Source: Tupaia tana (lineage: Eukaryota > Chordata > Mammalia > Scandentia > Tupaiidae). Taken from it: a stretch of DNA of 64,000 bases. Below, one piece after another: positions 27,235-39,626 of this stretch; position 1 is the first letter of the stretch, and the number at the start of each line of letters is the position of its first letter. The position numbers and the translations under genes are program-made. The DNA is taken from positions 13,259,148 through 13,323,147 of the forward strand of contig JAKSZU010000031.1 of NCBI GenBank assembly GCA_026018925.1, in the 5' to 3' direction. The notes under the pieces were generated by a model. That model was not told the DNA's origin and searched no databases. It worked only from the letters and a program-made list of their open reading frames with translations.

Positions 27235-27415
27235 AGGGGCTGCAGGTGGTGTTAAGGGTGCTGCACGCCTACATGGCCGACCACGGTTCGAGTCCTGGAC
27301 CTGGCAGCTCGCTTTCTCACTTTCCCTCTCTCTTGCTCTCGCTCTGTCCTCCTCTGATCAAATTAAAAATTAAGTAAATAAACAAAGTTAAATAAAATCA
27401 TTCTAAAAAACATTT
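27235..27415 (+). mobile_element. S-type SINE with internal head deletion
   Basis: GGGGCTGCAGGTGGTGTTAAGGG lacks part of the A-box region; B box GGTTCGAGTCC intact. Confidence 0.88.
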
Positions 27416-27441
27416 TCCTTCTTTAAAAAAAAAAAGAAAAG

Positions 27442-27632
27442 GAGGGACCAGCAGGTGGTATGGTGATTAAGGCGCTGGACACACCCACATGGCTGAGCCC
27501 GGTTCGTGTCCCGAACCTGGTGGCTTGCTTTCTCACTTTCCCTCTCTCTCTGTGTCTCTCTCTGGTCAAATGAAAACAAATGAATGAATACATTTTAAAA
27601 AATAAATAAATAATTCTTAGAAAAAGAAAAAG
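27442..27632 (+). mobile_element. S-type SINE
   Basis: GGGACCAGCAGGTGGTATGG head, GGTCAAATGAAAACAAATG tail. Confidence 0.9.
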
Positions 27633-27639
27633 GAAGAAG

Positions 27640-28345
27640 AAGAGGGTGCCTGGGGGGCGTGGGGCCCCGGGGTCACCCCAGGACCACGCTGAGCCCCCGT
27701 CTGTGGAGGGGTCATGTTGCACGAGTCCAGCCCGCCGTGGCGCCAGGAAGGCTGGGGTCACTACCGTATGTCGCAGGCGGCACCCAGTTGGGGCGGATTT
27801 CCGTTGGAGCCCAGCGACTCTGTCCAGAAACTCCTCTTCTCCCAGCCGCTCCCGGTGGCAGAAAGCCGCCTGCTTCAACCCCTCGGAGCCGCCAGGACCC
27901 CGCACACGGCCCTCCCTGTTTGCATTTTCCGGAGAGAGGGTAGCAGAAGCTGCAAGGTTAGCACTTGAAAGCTCACGTGTCAGGCGTCTGTCCTGAAGCC
28001 TCAGAGAGACCAGTGCTTCTGGGGAGAAAAAGGAGCTTTCCAAGAAGGGCAGACTCTGACGCCGACCCAGGGCACGGTTCCTGGTCTGCAGCGAGCCCAC
28101 AGCAGAGCCCGGGGTTTCCAAGAGGAATTCCCCGCTTCGCACTGTCCTCCCAGCCTGGGAGCGGGGTGCCCACGCGGGGGCTCTGTCACTGCCGCTTAGC
28201 GACAGGGGGTCCGCGAACTGGGTCGGCACCATTTGCAAGCAGAGAACAGACGGCGGCTTGCATTGGCCGGTGATATAAACCACGGGCAACTGCGTCTGAA
28301 ACTCTGACAGACGATGCATGCACTGGGGTTTAATCGCCACCTGCC
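27640..28345. other. GC-rich unique segment in block R
   Basis: About 700 bp free of SINEs, upstream of the candidate CSF2RA promoter. It ends with a CATTGGCC (inverted CCAAT) followed by TGATATAAACC. Could be a distal regulatory element; no exon recognised. Copy 2 at 45336-46046. Confidence 0.4.
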
Positions 28346-28410
28346 AGCCCTCACTGCATGGAAATTAAAAGAAAAAGGAGGCTCAGGATACCTCACAAAG
28401 ATACTGTGGG

Positions 28411-28583
28411 GAGGGGCAGGTGGCGGGGCGGTTAAGGTGCTGGACTCCGACATGGCTGACGGCGGGCAGTTTGAGTCCTGCACCTGGTGGCTGGCCTTCT
28501 CACTTTCCCTCTCTCTTTCTCTCGGGTCAAATTAAAATAAATAAATAAAGTGAAATAAAAATAATTCTTAAAAAAAAAAAAAA
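28411..28583 (+). mobile_element. S-type SINE
   Basis: GGGGCAGGTGGCGGGGCGG head, GGTCAAATTAAAATAAATAAATAAAG tail. Confidence 0.9.
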
Positions 28584-28585
28584 AG

Positions 28586-28872
28586 AGGGAACCAGCAGTT
28601 AGCGTAATGGCTATGTCGCTGGACTCCCACGTAGTCGACTGCAGTTCGCGTCCCGGACCCAGTGGCTTAAAACTCACACCAGGCGCGTGTGCGTGCGTGC
28701 CCAAGATCCCGAGAGGAGAATGGAGGAGAAGGGATTGCGGCGTGACCATCCCCCCGGGGGGTGATTTCTCACTTTCTGTCTCTCTGTCTCTCTCTGCCTG
28801 TCTGGTGAGTGCACGCGCCCTATAGCAAAAAAGCTCTCCAAAAAAAAAAAAAAAGAAAAGGAAAGAAAAAGA
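28586..28872 (+). mobile_element. Young L-type SINE
   Basis: GGGAACCAGCAGTTAGCGTAATGG, core with CpGs preserved, CCCTATAGCAAAAAAGCTC tail. Confidence 0.94.
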
Positions 28873-29118
28873 GTCTATGCCAGGGGCTGGCTGTAAGAAG
28901 AGTCGTACCGTCGGCGGGCCGGAGTAGTCTGTTAATGTCCGTGGGTGTGACCCCCCACCCGCCCAGGCCCGCTGAAACGATTTTAGAAATGGGAAAAGCA
29001 GGATTGTTCTCAGAGATGACTAGCCAGGCTCACCAAAGAACCCTAAAACACAGGATTATAGGCCAGGGGAGGGAGGCCTAACAGGGAATGAAGAATTCTG
29101 ACATAGAAACTGCACTGG

Positions 29119-29400
29119 GGGAGACCAGCAGTTGGCGTCACGGCTATGTCGCTGGACTCGCACGTAGCTGACTGCAGTTTGAGTCCCGGACCCGGTGGCT
29201 TAAAACTCACGCCGGGTGCGTGTGCGTGCGTGCCCAAGATCCTCACAGGAGAACGGAGGAGAAGGGATTGCGGCATGGCCATCCCCCCTGGGGCGTGATT
29301 TCTTGCTTTCTGTCTCTCTGTCTCTGTCTCTGTCTCTCCGGTGAGCACACACGCCTTATAGCAAAAATCTATCTCAAAAAAAGAAAAACGACAACAAGAT
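29119..29400 (+). mobile_element. L-type SINE
   Basis: GGAGACCAGCAGTTGGCGTCACGG head, full core, GCCTTATAGCAAAAATC tail. Copy 2 carries an extra tandem CCCGGACCTGGTGGCTTAAAACT near 46905. Confidence 0.92.
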
Positions 29401-29501
29401 AAAAGTAAAAAGCACATTGGAGGAGATCAGGGTAAGCTCCTCCAATCAGCGAAAATGGAGTTAAACGGGGTCTACAGAAAAGTAATTTAAAACAACGACA
29501 G

Positions 29502-29712
29502 GTGGGGCCAGGGGTGGTGTTGTGGCTAAGGCACTGAACTCCCACATCGCAGACCTCATGGTCTGAGTCCCAGACCAGGTAGTATGAAAATCACATGAGG
29601 GGTGTGTACATGTGCGCCCAAACATCCCGAGAGGGAAATGTAGGAGAAGGGATTGTAGAGTGGACATCTACCCTGGGCGGTGTCCTTCCAAGGGACAGAG
29701 AAGAGACAGACA
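29502..29712 (+). mobile_element. L-type SINE, old
   Basis: GGGGCCAGGGGTGGTGTTGTGG head, AACATCCCGAGAGGGAAATG core; tail lost at the minisatellite. Confidence 0.75.
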
Positions 29713-29785
29713 CAGAGGGGTAGCCACGTGAAGACGAACGCAGAGACTGGAGTGATGAGCCTACAAACCAAGGGACAGCTGGAGC

Positions 29786-30770
29786 CCCCGGGAGCTGGGA
29801 GAGGAGGAAGGAAACTCCCCTGGGAGCTGGGAGAGGAGGAAGGAGCCTCCCCTGGGGAGCTGGGAGAGGAGGAAGGAGCCTCCCCCGGGAGCTGGGAGAG
29901 GAGGAAGGAGCCTCCCCCGGGAGCTGGGAGAGGAGGAAGGAGCCTCCCCCGGGAGCTGGGAGAGGAGGAAGGAGCCTCCCCCGGGAGCTGGGAGAGGAGG
30001 AAGGAGCCTCCCCCGGGAGCTGGGAGAGGAGGAAGGAGCCTCCCCCGGGAGCTGGGAGAGGAGGAAGGAGCCTCCCCCGGGAGCTGGGAGAGGAGGAAGG
30101 AGCCTCCCCCGGGAGCTGGGAGAGGAGGAAGGAGCCTCCCCCGGGAGCTGGGAGAGGAGGAAGGAGCCTCCCCCGGGAGCTGGGAGAGGAGGAAGGAGCC
30201 TCCCCCGGGAGCTGGGAGAGGAGGAAGGAGCCTCCCCCGGGAGCTGGGAGAGGAGGAAGGAGCCTCCCCCGGGAGCTGGGAGAGGAGGAAGGAGCCTCCC
30301 CCGGGAGCTGGGAGAGGAGGAAGGAGCCTCCCCCGGGAGCTGGGAGCTGGGAGAGGAGGAAGGAGCCTCCCCTGGGAGCTGGGAGCTGGGAGAGGAGGAA
30401 GGAGCCTCCCCTGGGAGCTGGGAGCTGGGAGAGGAGGAAGGAGCCTTCCCTGGGGGCTGGGAGAGGAGGAAGGAGCCTCCCCCGGGAGCTGGGAGAGGAG
30501 GAAGGAGCCTCCCCTGGGAGCTGGGAGAGGAGGAAGGAGCCTCCCCCGGGAGCTGGGAGAGGAGGAAGGAGCCTCCCCTGGGAGCTGGGAGAGGAGGAAG
30601 GAGCCTCCCCTGGGCCCCGGGAGCTGGGAGAGGAGGAAGGAGCCTCCCCTGGGAGCTGGGAGAGGAGGAAGGAGTCTCCCCTGGGAGCTGGGAGAGGAGG
30701 AAGGAGCCTCCCCCGGGAGCTGGGAGAGGAGGAAGGAGCCTCCCCCGGGGCCCTGGGAGCTGGGAAAGGA
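29786..30770. repeat. 32-bp minisatellite, about 30 copies (block R copy 1)
   Basis: Unit contains GAGCTGGGAGAGGAGGAAGG followed by AGCCTCCCCCGG. Polypurine on the plus strand except for the CCTCCCCCGG end. Variants carry CCTGG or an extra GAGCTGG. Same unit at 47512-48915 and, inverted, at 56466-57540. Confidence 0.97.
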
Positions 30771-30809
30771 GGAAGATTCCCCATCTTGAGTTGTGACATT
30801 TTCTTTTTA

Positions 30810-30958
30810 AAATGTAATTAATTAGTTAATTATAATTTGACCAGAGAGAGAGAGTGAGAGAGAGAGGGAAAGCGAGAAAGCCAGACGCCAGGTCCGCAAC
30901 TTGAACCTTGGTGGTCCCCGTGGGAGTCCAGCGCCCTGAACCAGCAGCACGTGCTGGC
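30810..30958 (-). mobile_element. S-type SINE
   Basis: TAATTATAATTTGACCAGAGAG, GCAACTTGAACC, head ending CAGCAGCACGTGCTGGCC. Confidence 0.83.
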
Positions 30959-31260
30959 CGAGCTGCGCCGCGGTCCACGCCATCGTCCACACAGCGCCTG
31001 GCCCCCGGAGCCCGTCCTCGGTCCTTCCCAGCGCCCGCAGCTCCCCGTGGGGCAGTGTAACTGGTGGGTCTGGAAAAGCAACGTTTGCACAAAGCCGGCC
31101 TTTGCTGTGGTCTCTGGGGTCCCGGCTTCCCCTTTAGGGCCGGGCTGTGGGCGGCAGGGGCTTCCCGCTGTCCCGACCCGAAGTTCCCCCTGACATGATG
31201 ACAGCGAGGTTCTGCCTCCGCTTCCTTCTTATTTCAGAGACAGAAAGGATTCCCGGAGGT
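30959..31260. other. Unique GC-rich DNA in block R
   Basis: About 300 bp; no exon or repeat recognised. Confidence 0.5.
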
Positions 31261-31673
31261 GTGGTTTAAATTGCCAGAGGGCGTGTGTGCTTGCCGGAGA
31301 GAGACAGAGACAGAGAGAGAAGGAGAAAGCACCCCCTCCCACCACGCAGCGTGGCCACCTCAACCTGGTCCCCTCCGTTTCACCACCCGCTCAGGATTTG
31401 GCGCACAGGGGCCAGCAGGTGGCGTGGTGGTTAAGGTGCTGGGCATTCCCACATGGCTGACCATGGTTCGAGTCCAGGACCTGGTGGCTTGCTTTCTCAC
31501 TTTCCTTCTCTCTGAGTGTCTTTCTCTGGTCAAATGAAGATAAATGAATGAATAAATAAAATTAAATAAATAATTCTTTAAAAAAGGATTAAAATCATTT
31601 TTAAAAAAAAAGATTTGGGGCACACACACATGTACTGCGTGGTATATGTGTCAAACTTCCCAGGCCGGGATTG
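31261..31673 (-). mobile_element. L-type SINE interrupted by a nested S-type SINE and by the gap
   Basis: Minus-strand L element from 31261 to about 31408, resuming at about 31612 (GATTTGGGGCACACACAC) and cut by the N gap. The S-type element at 31409-31611 lies inside it; ATTTGGCGCACAGG before it and ATTTGGGGCACAC after it look like its target duplication. Confidence 0.85.
31409..31611 (+). mobile_element. S-type SINE nested in an L-type SINE
   Basis: GGGGCCAGCAGGTGGCGTGGTGG head, GGTCAAATGAAGATAAATG tail with A-rich extension. Confidence 0.92.
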
Positions 31674-31773
31674 NNNNNNNNNNNNNNNNNNNNNNNNNNN
31701 NNNNNNNNNNNNNNNNNNNNNNNNNNNNNNNNNNNNNNNNNNNNNNNNNNNNNNNNNNNNNNNNNNNNNNNNN
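31674..31773. other. Assembly gap of exactly 100 N
   Basis: A run of 100 unknown bases, the conventional size for a gap of unknown length. It separates the two R blocks. Confidence 0.99.
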
Positions 31774-31862
31774 TTTTTCTTTCTTTGTTTGTTTCTCTTT
31801 CTCTTTCTTTTCCTTTCTCTCTTTCATTCTGTCTGTCTCTCTCTCTTTCATCTCTTTCTTTT

Positions 31863-34800
31863 TAAGTTTTTGCCATAGGCATATGCATTCTCTAGAGAGA
31901 GATGGGGACGGTGAGAAATCACCCTCCGGGGGTGGGGGCGGGATGGCTTTGCCACAATCCCTCATCCTCCATTCTCCTCTTGGGACCTTGGTCATGCATA
32001 CACTCGGCGTGAGCTTCATGCTGCCGGCTGCAGGACTCGAACCGCAGTAGACTACATGGGACTCCAGCAACGTAAGCATTCCTCCATCTGCTGGTCTCCC
32101 AGTATTATTATTTTTTAATTCACCAGATAGAAAGAGCTAGGGACATCGAGAAAGCAAGCCGCCAAGTCCAGGACTCCAACCAACCGTGGTTGTCAACATG
32201 GGAGTCCAGTGCCTTATCCACCATGTGACCCTCCGGCCTCTCCATTTTCCTTTTAGAAAAATAGTTTGCCAGGCAGAGTACCCGCTAGCCAGAGACGGAA
32301 GGACGGAGAGCGAGCAAGCGCAGTGGGGCACGGCCCAGCCTCGAGGCCTCCTCCTCCATCACGGCACCCACCGGGATTTTCCGCACGCACACACGCACGC
32401 ACTGTGCTTTGCACGCTGCTGGACCGGGACTCCAACCGTGGTCAGCTGTGTGGGACCCAAGACTCCCTTACTGTCAGGACACGGAGCCAGCTTTCTTTAA
32501 AACCCTCAACCACCCTCTATCCAGAGACCAACCACAGCTCTCCCCCAGCCTCAGAGCCTTCGTGATCTAGAAACCGGGGCGTGGACACCTCACTTCTTCT
32601 TTCTGCAGAATCGACTTCCCGAAACGGAGGAGTTGCAACAGGGTCCCCTCCCACGTGGCGTGGCCCGGGCTCTGCCTGTCCTAGGACCCCGAGCAGTCAC
32701 CGCAAGTGAAGGTCCTGCCTTCCCGGTGAAGCTCATTCCGGCTGACAGGGAGCGCCGACGTTAAATGCCTTGGAGAGGGACCGGCAGGCGGTGTGATGGT
32801 TATGGTGCTGGGCCCCGGCTGAGCGCGGCGTGAGGCCTGGACGCGGCTGCTCGGAAACTCTCCGGGCGCGTGTGCGTGCGTGCCCAAGTCTGCAGGGGAG
32901 AATGGAGGACGAGGGGTTGTGGCGTGGCCGTCCCCCGGAGGGGCATCTCTCGCTTTCCCCTTCCACCTCTCTGCAGCAAGCACACGTACCCTGGGGCAAA
33001 AATCCGACTATTCTACAATGACGACTACTACTAACCTGGAGAAATTGCCGCCCGTTTTGTTATCTCGCCATTCACTTTCAATTTCCTTAATGACCAGAGT
33101 GGGTATGAGTGGACCTAACCAAAAATAGCGGGTCAGTTTCCCATTTTGATCATTTCTTTGTTCAGTTTGATTTTCTTTTAGTCCTTTCACTTTTCTTCTT
33201 TTTCTTTTCCTTTCTTCTTCTTCTTTTTTTTTTTTTTAGAGAGATTTTTGTTATAGGGCCTGACTGCATGCCACAGAGACAGAGAGAGAGACAGAGAGAC
33301 AGAAAGTGAGAAATCGCCCCCCAGAAAGATGGCGACGCCACAATCCCTTCTCCTCCATTCTCCTCTCAGGATCTTGGGCACGCACGCACACGCGCCCGGC
33401 GTGAGTTTTAAGCTGCCGGGTCCAGGACTTGAACCACGGTCGACTACGTGGGAGTCCAACAATGTGATCATGCTACCATTTGCTGGTCCCGGTCCTTTGA
33501 CTTTTCAAAGTTTAATTTTATTTATTATCAATTTTTTAAAAATTTGCTACAGGGCATGCCCACCAGAGAGAGAGAAAGAGGGAAAGTGAGAACGCAAGCA
33601 GCCAAGTCCAGGACTGGCACCATGGTCAGCCACGTGGGAGTCCATGCCTTAACCACCATGCCAGCTGCTGGCTCCTACTTTTTTTTTTTTTTTTTTTAAC
33701 TTGACTTTTGCAACAGTTAAAAAGGGTAAGTTAAAAAGAAAAAGGGGAAAGGGGCAGACCTGTGGTAACGTGGTTACGGGCCGTGTTGGGGACCAGTCCC
33801 ACCCACATGCCTGATGGCATTTCTCTAAAAGAATCACTTATTTAATTTTATTTATTTTCACTGGACCAGAGAGACACACACACAGACACACACAGAGGGG
33901 AAGTCAGGGCCAGGGCTGGGACTTGAACCATGGTCGCCCACGTAGCCGTGTCCAGTGCCTCTATGGTCCCACTGGGGACACAAAAAACAAGCCAGGAGTG
34001 CGGGTGCCCCGAATCCTGATGCAATGCAGAGAAGCTGGAGAAGGGATGGTGGTGTGACCGCACACCTTGGGAGGGTTCTCTCTGTCTCTCTGTCTCTGGA
34101 GCATGCGTGTGCCCAATATCAATAGCAAAAAAAAACAAAGTGGGGGGGAGAAAAGCTAAGTCCCTTTCTTGGAAAGATATGGAAAGAGCTTTAAACGCAC
34201 GTTAGTAAGTGAACGGAGGTGGTCTGAAAACACAGCATGATACATTAATAGGATTCTAGCTATTTGGAATTCTGGAAAAGTCAAATACATCTTTGGAGAC
34301 GATAAAAACATCCGTGGCTGTCTCTGGGTACCATAGAAGGGAGAATGCATAGCTGGAATCCAGCAAAATTCTTCTCTAGTTTTGCTGAAGGACACGTGTG
34401 TTCTCTAGGGAGAGACAGAGAGAGACACACAGAGAGGGAAAGTGAGAAATCACCTCCCGGGGGGATGGCCACGCCGCAATCCCTTCTCCATTCTCCTGTT
34501 GAGATTTTGGGCATGCATGCACACGCGCCCTGTGTGATTTTCAAGCTGCTGGGTCCAGGACTTGAACTGCCCAGTTGGCCATTTGGAGTCCAGCACCTTA
34601 ACGTCCCTGCCACCTCCTAACCCAAAATCAGGGTCTTTTTTTTTAAAAAAAGAATTATTTATTAATTTTATTTGTTATTCTTTTTAATTTGTTACAGGGC
34701 ACCTGTGCTCACCAAGAGAGACAGAGAGAGAGAGACAGAGAGAGACAGAGAGCAAGCTGCCCATTCTGGGACTTGAACCACCGTCGGCCACCTGGGGTCT

Positions 34801-36685
34801 AGCACTTTAAATTCCACACCACATGCTGGTCCAGAGTCCGGGGGGGGTCTTAGGGCCGTGAAACGATACAGCCATGGTATATTAATATAAACCCACAGAA
34901 CACGCAGTGCTAAGAAGAAACCTTCATGTGGCCGGCAGGTGGCGTGGTGGTCCAGGGCACCGGACTTCCACCTGGCCAACTGCGGTTCGAGTCCTGCACC
35001 TGACGGCTTGCTTTCTCGCTTTCCCTCTCTCTCTCTCTCTCTCTCACTCTGCCCTCTCTGGTCACATTAAAATAGATGAATAAGATAAATAGAGTTAGAT
35101 CAAATAACTCTTTGATAAGATAAGCCATCATGGAACGTGTGCGTGTTGGTTCACAGCAACATTGCAACTTCGGCTTGCCGGTTCTAACAAACTTGCACCT
35201 CCACGCGTGAGATTAATAACGGGGAGCTACACGGGTGGAATCTCTGCATGTCCCTCTAGGTTTCTTTTCATTTATTTACCAGGAGGCGTGTGCATTCAGC
35301 AAAGGGGGAGAGAGAGACAGAGAGAGAGAGAGAGAGCACCCCCATGGGGGAATGGCCACGCTGCAACCCCTTCTCCTCCACTGCTGTCCCCTCGGGGTTT
35401 GGGCACGCACGCACACCCGGCACGCTGTGGAAACCACCAGGGCCAGGACTTGAACCATGAAGCTGGCCATGTGGGACCCAGCTGCCTTAACCACCACACC
35501 ACCGCTGGCCTCTGCTGCGTGGCCTTGGGTTCCGTCTCCCGTCACAGTGCATCGGGCCTGGCTACAGAGCTGACGCCCGTGAGCACGGACCGTCTGACCC
35601 ACAGAGGTTCCTCACAGGTCACTCCTCCCACTGTGCCGTCTGCTCCATCCGTTGCCTGAGCTGTGCCTAGCAATTATTATTATTATTACTACCAGATGGT
35701 CCAGGTGCTTGCCGGAGAGCAGGACAGGGAGAAAACACCCCGTGGGGACAGTCCCGCCGCGATCCCTTCTTCTCCATCGCTCTCTCCTGTCTAGACTTTG
35801 GACACACACACGCATGCACCTGGCATGTTTTCTCAGCTGTCAGGTCCAGGACTTGAACCATAGGGTTGGGCATGTGGAATCCGGCTGCTTTAACCACCAG
35901 GCTATGGAACTGGCTTGCAGGATTTTTTTTTTTTTTTAATTTCTTTTTTGCCAAAGGCTGCGTGTGCTTACCGGAAAGAGAGAGACAGAAAGAGAAAAAG
36001 TGAGAAATCAGCCCCCAGGGGAGATGGCCACACCGCAATCCCTTCTCCTCCATTCTCCTCTTGGGATTTTGGGCACGCATGCATACATGCCTGGTGTGAG
36101 TTTGAAGCCACCGGGTCCGGGACTTGAACTGTGATCAACCATGTGGGAGTCCAGCGCCTTAACCACCACGCCACCTGCTGGCCCCCCACCTGCACTTTTT
36201 AAAATCAGTGTGGCTGGGTCCCACGTGACCAACCCCATGTGGCTACAGTCCAGGAGAACTGAGGCTCCCACACACGGCTGTCTGACCACAGTTTGAGTCC
36301 CGGACCTGGTGGCTTGCCTTCTCACTTTCTCTCTGTCTCTTTCTCTTAGATGAGCCTGTGTGCCCTATAGACAATTATTAAAATAATGGTAATAAGTGAA
36401 CTAAATAATTTTAAAAATTGTTTAATTAAAAATTTTTTATAAAAGAAAGTAATGTACAGGGGCCGGCAGGTGGCGTGGTGGTTAAAGGCACTGGATTCTC
36501 ACGTGGTTGACTGTGGTTCGAGTCCCGGACCTGGTGGCTTGCTTTCTCCCTTTCCCTCTCTCTCTGTTCAAATTAAAAAATAATAATAATAACAAATGGA
36601 ATGAACTAAATAAATAATTCTTAAGAAAAAAGAAAGCTGCATATGTAGTAATACCCTTGATTGGATTGGTGCACACGTCAGGCTA
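31863..36685. mobile_element. SINE block of copy 2, first part
   Basis: Counterparts of the copy 1 elements in the same order and strands: 31863-32099 (-), 32100-32240 (-), 32241-32494 (-), 32775-33019 (+), 33217-33492 (-), 33505-33677 (-), 33825-33957 (-, head deleted), 33975-34139 (+), 34373-34622 (-), 34650-34833 (-), 34928-35120 (+), 35256-35512 (-), 35668-35917 (-), 35922-36185 (-), 36206-36390 (+), 36457-36631 (+). Confidence 0.85.
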
Positions 36686-36957
36686 TTTTTTTTTTTTTTT
36701 CTTTTGGGAGAGGTTTTTGCTATAGGGCGCATGCGCTCACCAGACAGACAGAGAGAGACAGAGAGATAGAAAGCGAGAAATCACCCCCCGGGGGGATGGC
36801 CATGCCACAATCCCTTCTCCTCCATTCTCCTCTCGGGATCTTGGGCACGCACACACACGCGCCCGGCGTGAGTTGTAAGCCACCGGGTCCGGGACGTGAA
36901 CCGCGGTCGACTACGTGGGAGTCCAGCGACATAGCCATTACGCTAACTGCTGGTTCC
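36686..36957 (-). mobile_element. L-type SINE present only in copy 2
   Basis: Full-length 272-bp element: poly-T, GAGAGGTTTTTGCTATAGGGCGC, CpG-rich core, head ending ACGCTAACTGCTGGTTCC. Perfect 12-bp target-site duplication CACGTCAGGCTA at 36674-36685 and 36958-36969. The corresponding position in copy 1 (18596-18607) is an intact empty site. Confidence 0.97.
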
Positions 36958-37087
36958 CACGTCAGGCTACTTTGAAACACCGTATCGTACACGGTGACAT
37001 CTCTGACGTGACTAATAGGCGCCGCATTCACGCTGAGAAACACCTGTGGTACTCCAAAAGCTGTGCTGTGATGAAATGTAAATAAAA

Positions 37088-38230
37088 CAGGCCGACGGGT
37101 GGCGTGGTGGTTAAGGGCGCCGGACTCCCACATGGCCGACCACGGTTTGAGTCCTGGACCTGGCGGCTTGCTTTCTCACTTTCCCTGTCTCTCACATTCT
37201 GTCCCTCTGTGGTCAAATGAAAATACATAAATAAATAAAATAATTCTTCAAAAAAATGTAAATAAAACAAGACATCTTTTTTAAGAAGAGGCCAGCAGGT
37301 GGAGTAGTGGTTAAGACACTGGATCCCACATGTCCAGCTCCTCAGGTTCGAGTCCCAGACCCAGCAGTCTGAGACTGAAGCCAGGTACGTGTGCACGCGT
37401 GCCCCGAGTCAGGAGAGCGTATGGAGGAAAAGGGATTAAGTGTGGTCATCCACCCTGGGGGTGATTCTCACTTACTCTCTCCCCGTCTCTGTCCCTCTGT
37501 CTAGCACACACGCCCTGCAGCAAAAATCTCTAACAAAAACTAAATTAAAATAATGATTAAATGAACACACAGGATGTACAAGAATAGAATGAGACTATGA
37601 GATCAGAAAGTGAAAAACAATTTATATGGGGACCAGCTGGTGGCGTGGTGGTGAAGGCGTGGGACACTCTTACATGACCGACCACGGTTTGAGCCCCGGA
37701 CCTGGTGGTTTGCATTTTCACTTTCCTTCTCTCTCTCTCTGTGTCTCTCTCTAGTCAAATTAAAATAAATGAATGAATAAATAAAATTTAGGGAACCAGC
37801 AGTTAGCGTAATGGCTATGTTGCTGGACTCCCACGTAGTCGACTGCGGTTCGCGTCCTGGACCCGGTGGCTTAAAACTCACGCCGGGGCGCGTGTGCGTG
37901 CATGCCCAAGATCCTGAGAGGAGAATGGAGGAGAAGGGATTGTGGCGTGACCATCCCCCCTGGGGGGTGATTTCTCGCTTTCTGTCTCTCTGTCTCTCTC
38001 TGTCTGTCTGGCGAGCGCACGCGCCCTATAGCGAAAAAACCTCTCCAAAAATAAATAAATAAATAAAATAAAATAAAATTAAATTAAATTTAAGAACAAT
38101 TTATATGACACAACAACACACCGCTTTGGAAGGAAACCCTTCAGTAGGGGCAGCAGGTGGCATAGTGGTTAAGGTGTTGGACTCCCACATGGCCGACCAC
38201 AGTTTGAGTCCTGGACCTGGTAGCTTGCTT

Positions 38231-38262
<32 letters not shown>

Positions 38263-39626
38263 ACTCTGTCTCTCTGGTAAGCACATGTGCCTGATAACAA
38301 ATTTAAAATAGTAGCAATACATAATATATACAATTACAACTTTAAACATAAGAAATAAATAAAGCACCCTGGGGCACCGAGGGCATGCACGGTGTTAAGG
38401 AACAGACCTGTCTAAGTAGTCCCGGGTCATTTCGTCCCCTCCAAGAATAGCCTCATGCTCTGTGGGAGCATGTGACGGGAGAGTCCTCTTCCTCTGCCCG
38501 GTCCCCGGCAGCCCCGAACTCCCTTTCTGTCTCGCGATTTCTCTGCTCAGTGTGTCTTATAAATGGAAATTTGTCTCCTGTCGGCCCTGTATAGACACCG
38601 TCCGACTCACTTTCTCTTCTTTTGCATTTCGCCACGCGGGGCTTTATTTCGCTTTTGTTAAATGACTTATTCTTAAAGCACTTCTCAGGGTGGGAGTGCT
38701 ATGCCGAAATCCCTTCCCTCCCAGCCTCCTGGGATTGCGGGCATGCACGCATGCACACGCGTGTGTTTGTGGTGTGTTTCCACCTGCCGTGTTCAGGACT
38801 GGAACCCTGCCATCAGCCGTGGGACAATCCAGCAGCCTTAACCATCTCCGAAGAATTCTCGGATTAAAAAAAATAATAATAAAGTCTGATTTTGGGGACC
38901 AGCAGTTGGCGTCATGGCTATGTCGCTGGACTCCCATGTGGACGACTGCTGTTCGAGTCCCAGACCCGGTGGCTTAAACTCACGCCGGTCATGCGTGCGT
39001 GCGTGCCCAAGATCCCGAGAGGAGAATGGAGGAGAAGGGATTGTGGCGTGGCCATCCCCCCTGGAGGTGATTTCTCGCTTTCTGTCCTTCTGTCTCTCCA
39101 GCAAGCACACATGTCCTAGAACAAATATCTCTTTTAAAAAAAAAAAAATCTGATTTGGGGACCAGCAGATGGCGTAATGATTACGACATTGGACTCCCAC
39201 GCAGTAAACACGCTCTTTGATTCCCGGACCTGGTGGCTTCTTTTCTCACTTCCCTTCTCTTCCCTTGTCTCTCTGTCTCTGTCTCTCACTTTGTCCCCTC
39301 TATGGTCAAATTTAAATAAATAAAGTTAAATAAATCTTTTTTTAAAAAATGAAATAAAGCTGAGAAGCCCAGAGTGTTTTTTTTTTTTAATTTTTGCTAT
39401 AAGGTGTGAGCACTCTCACCAAAGAGAGACAGAGACACAGAAAGTGAGAAATCACCCCCCAGGGGGGATAGCCACGCCGCAATCCCTTCTCCTCCATTCT
39501 CCTCTCGGGATCTTGGGCACGCACGCACATGCGCCCGGCATGAGTTTAAGCCACCGGGTCTGGGACTTGAACCGCGGTCGACTACGTGAGAGTCCGGTTA
39601 CGTAACCATAATGCCATCTTCTTCAT
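37088..39626. mobile_element. SINE block of copy 2, second part
   Basis: Counterparts: 37089-37269 (+, S), 37289-37547 (+, L), 37626-37790 (+, S), 37791-38085 (+, L), 38143-38310 (+, mosaic), 38671-38854 (-, L partial), 38894-39156 (+, L), 39157-39360 (+, S), 39376-39626 (-, L). Confidence 0.85.

Larger units (their letters stand above)
13640..31673. repeat. Block R copy 1 of an 18-kb near-identical duplication
   Basis: Colinear with 31774-49824 throughout. Offsets are about +18122 at 14131, +18078 at 18404, +18362 at 18771, +18374 at 21212, +17594 at 23280, +17696 at 27646 and +18151 at the end. Each step coincides with an indel, a VNTR length change or a SINE. The block ends abruptly at the N gap in the middle of a SINE that continues in copy 2. 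Confidence 0.95.

Noticed and set aside
27423..28340. 305-codon minus-strand frame over the GC-rich unique segment
   Set aside because: It runs into SINE sequence at its C-terminal end, has no recognisable domain, and is altered by indels and substitutions in the copy at 45290-46041.
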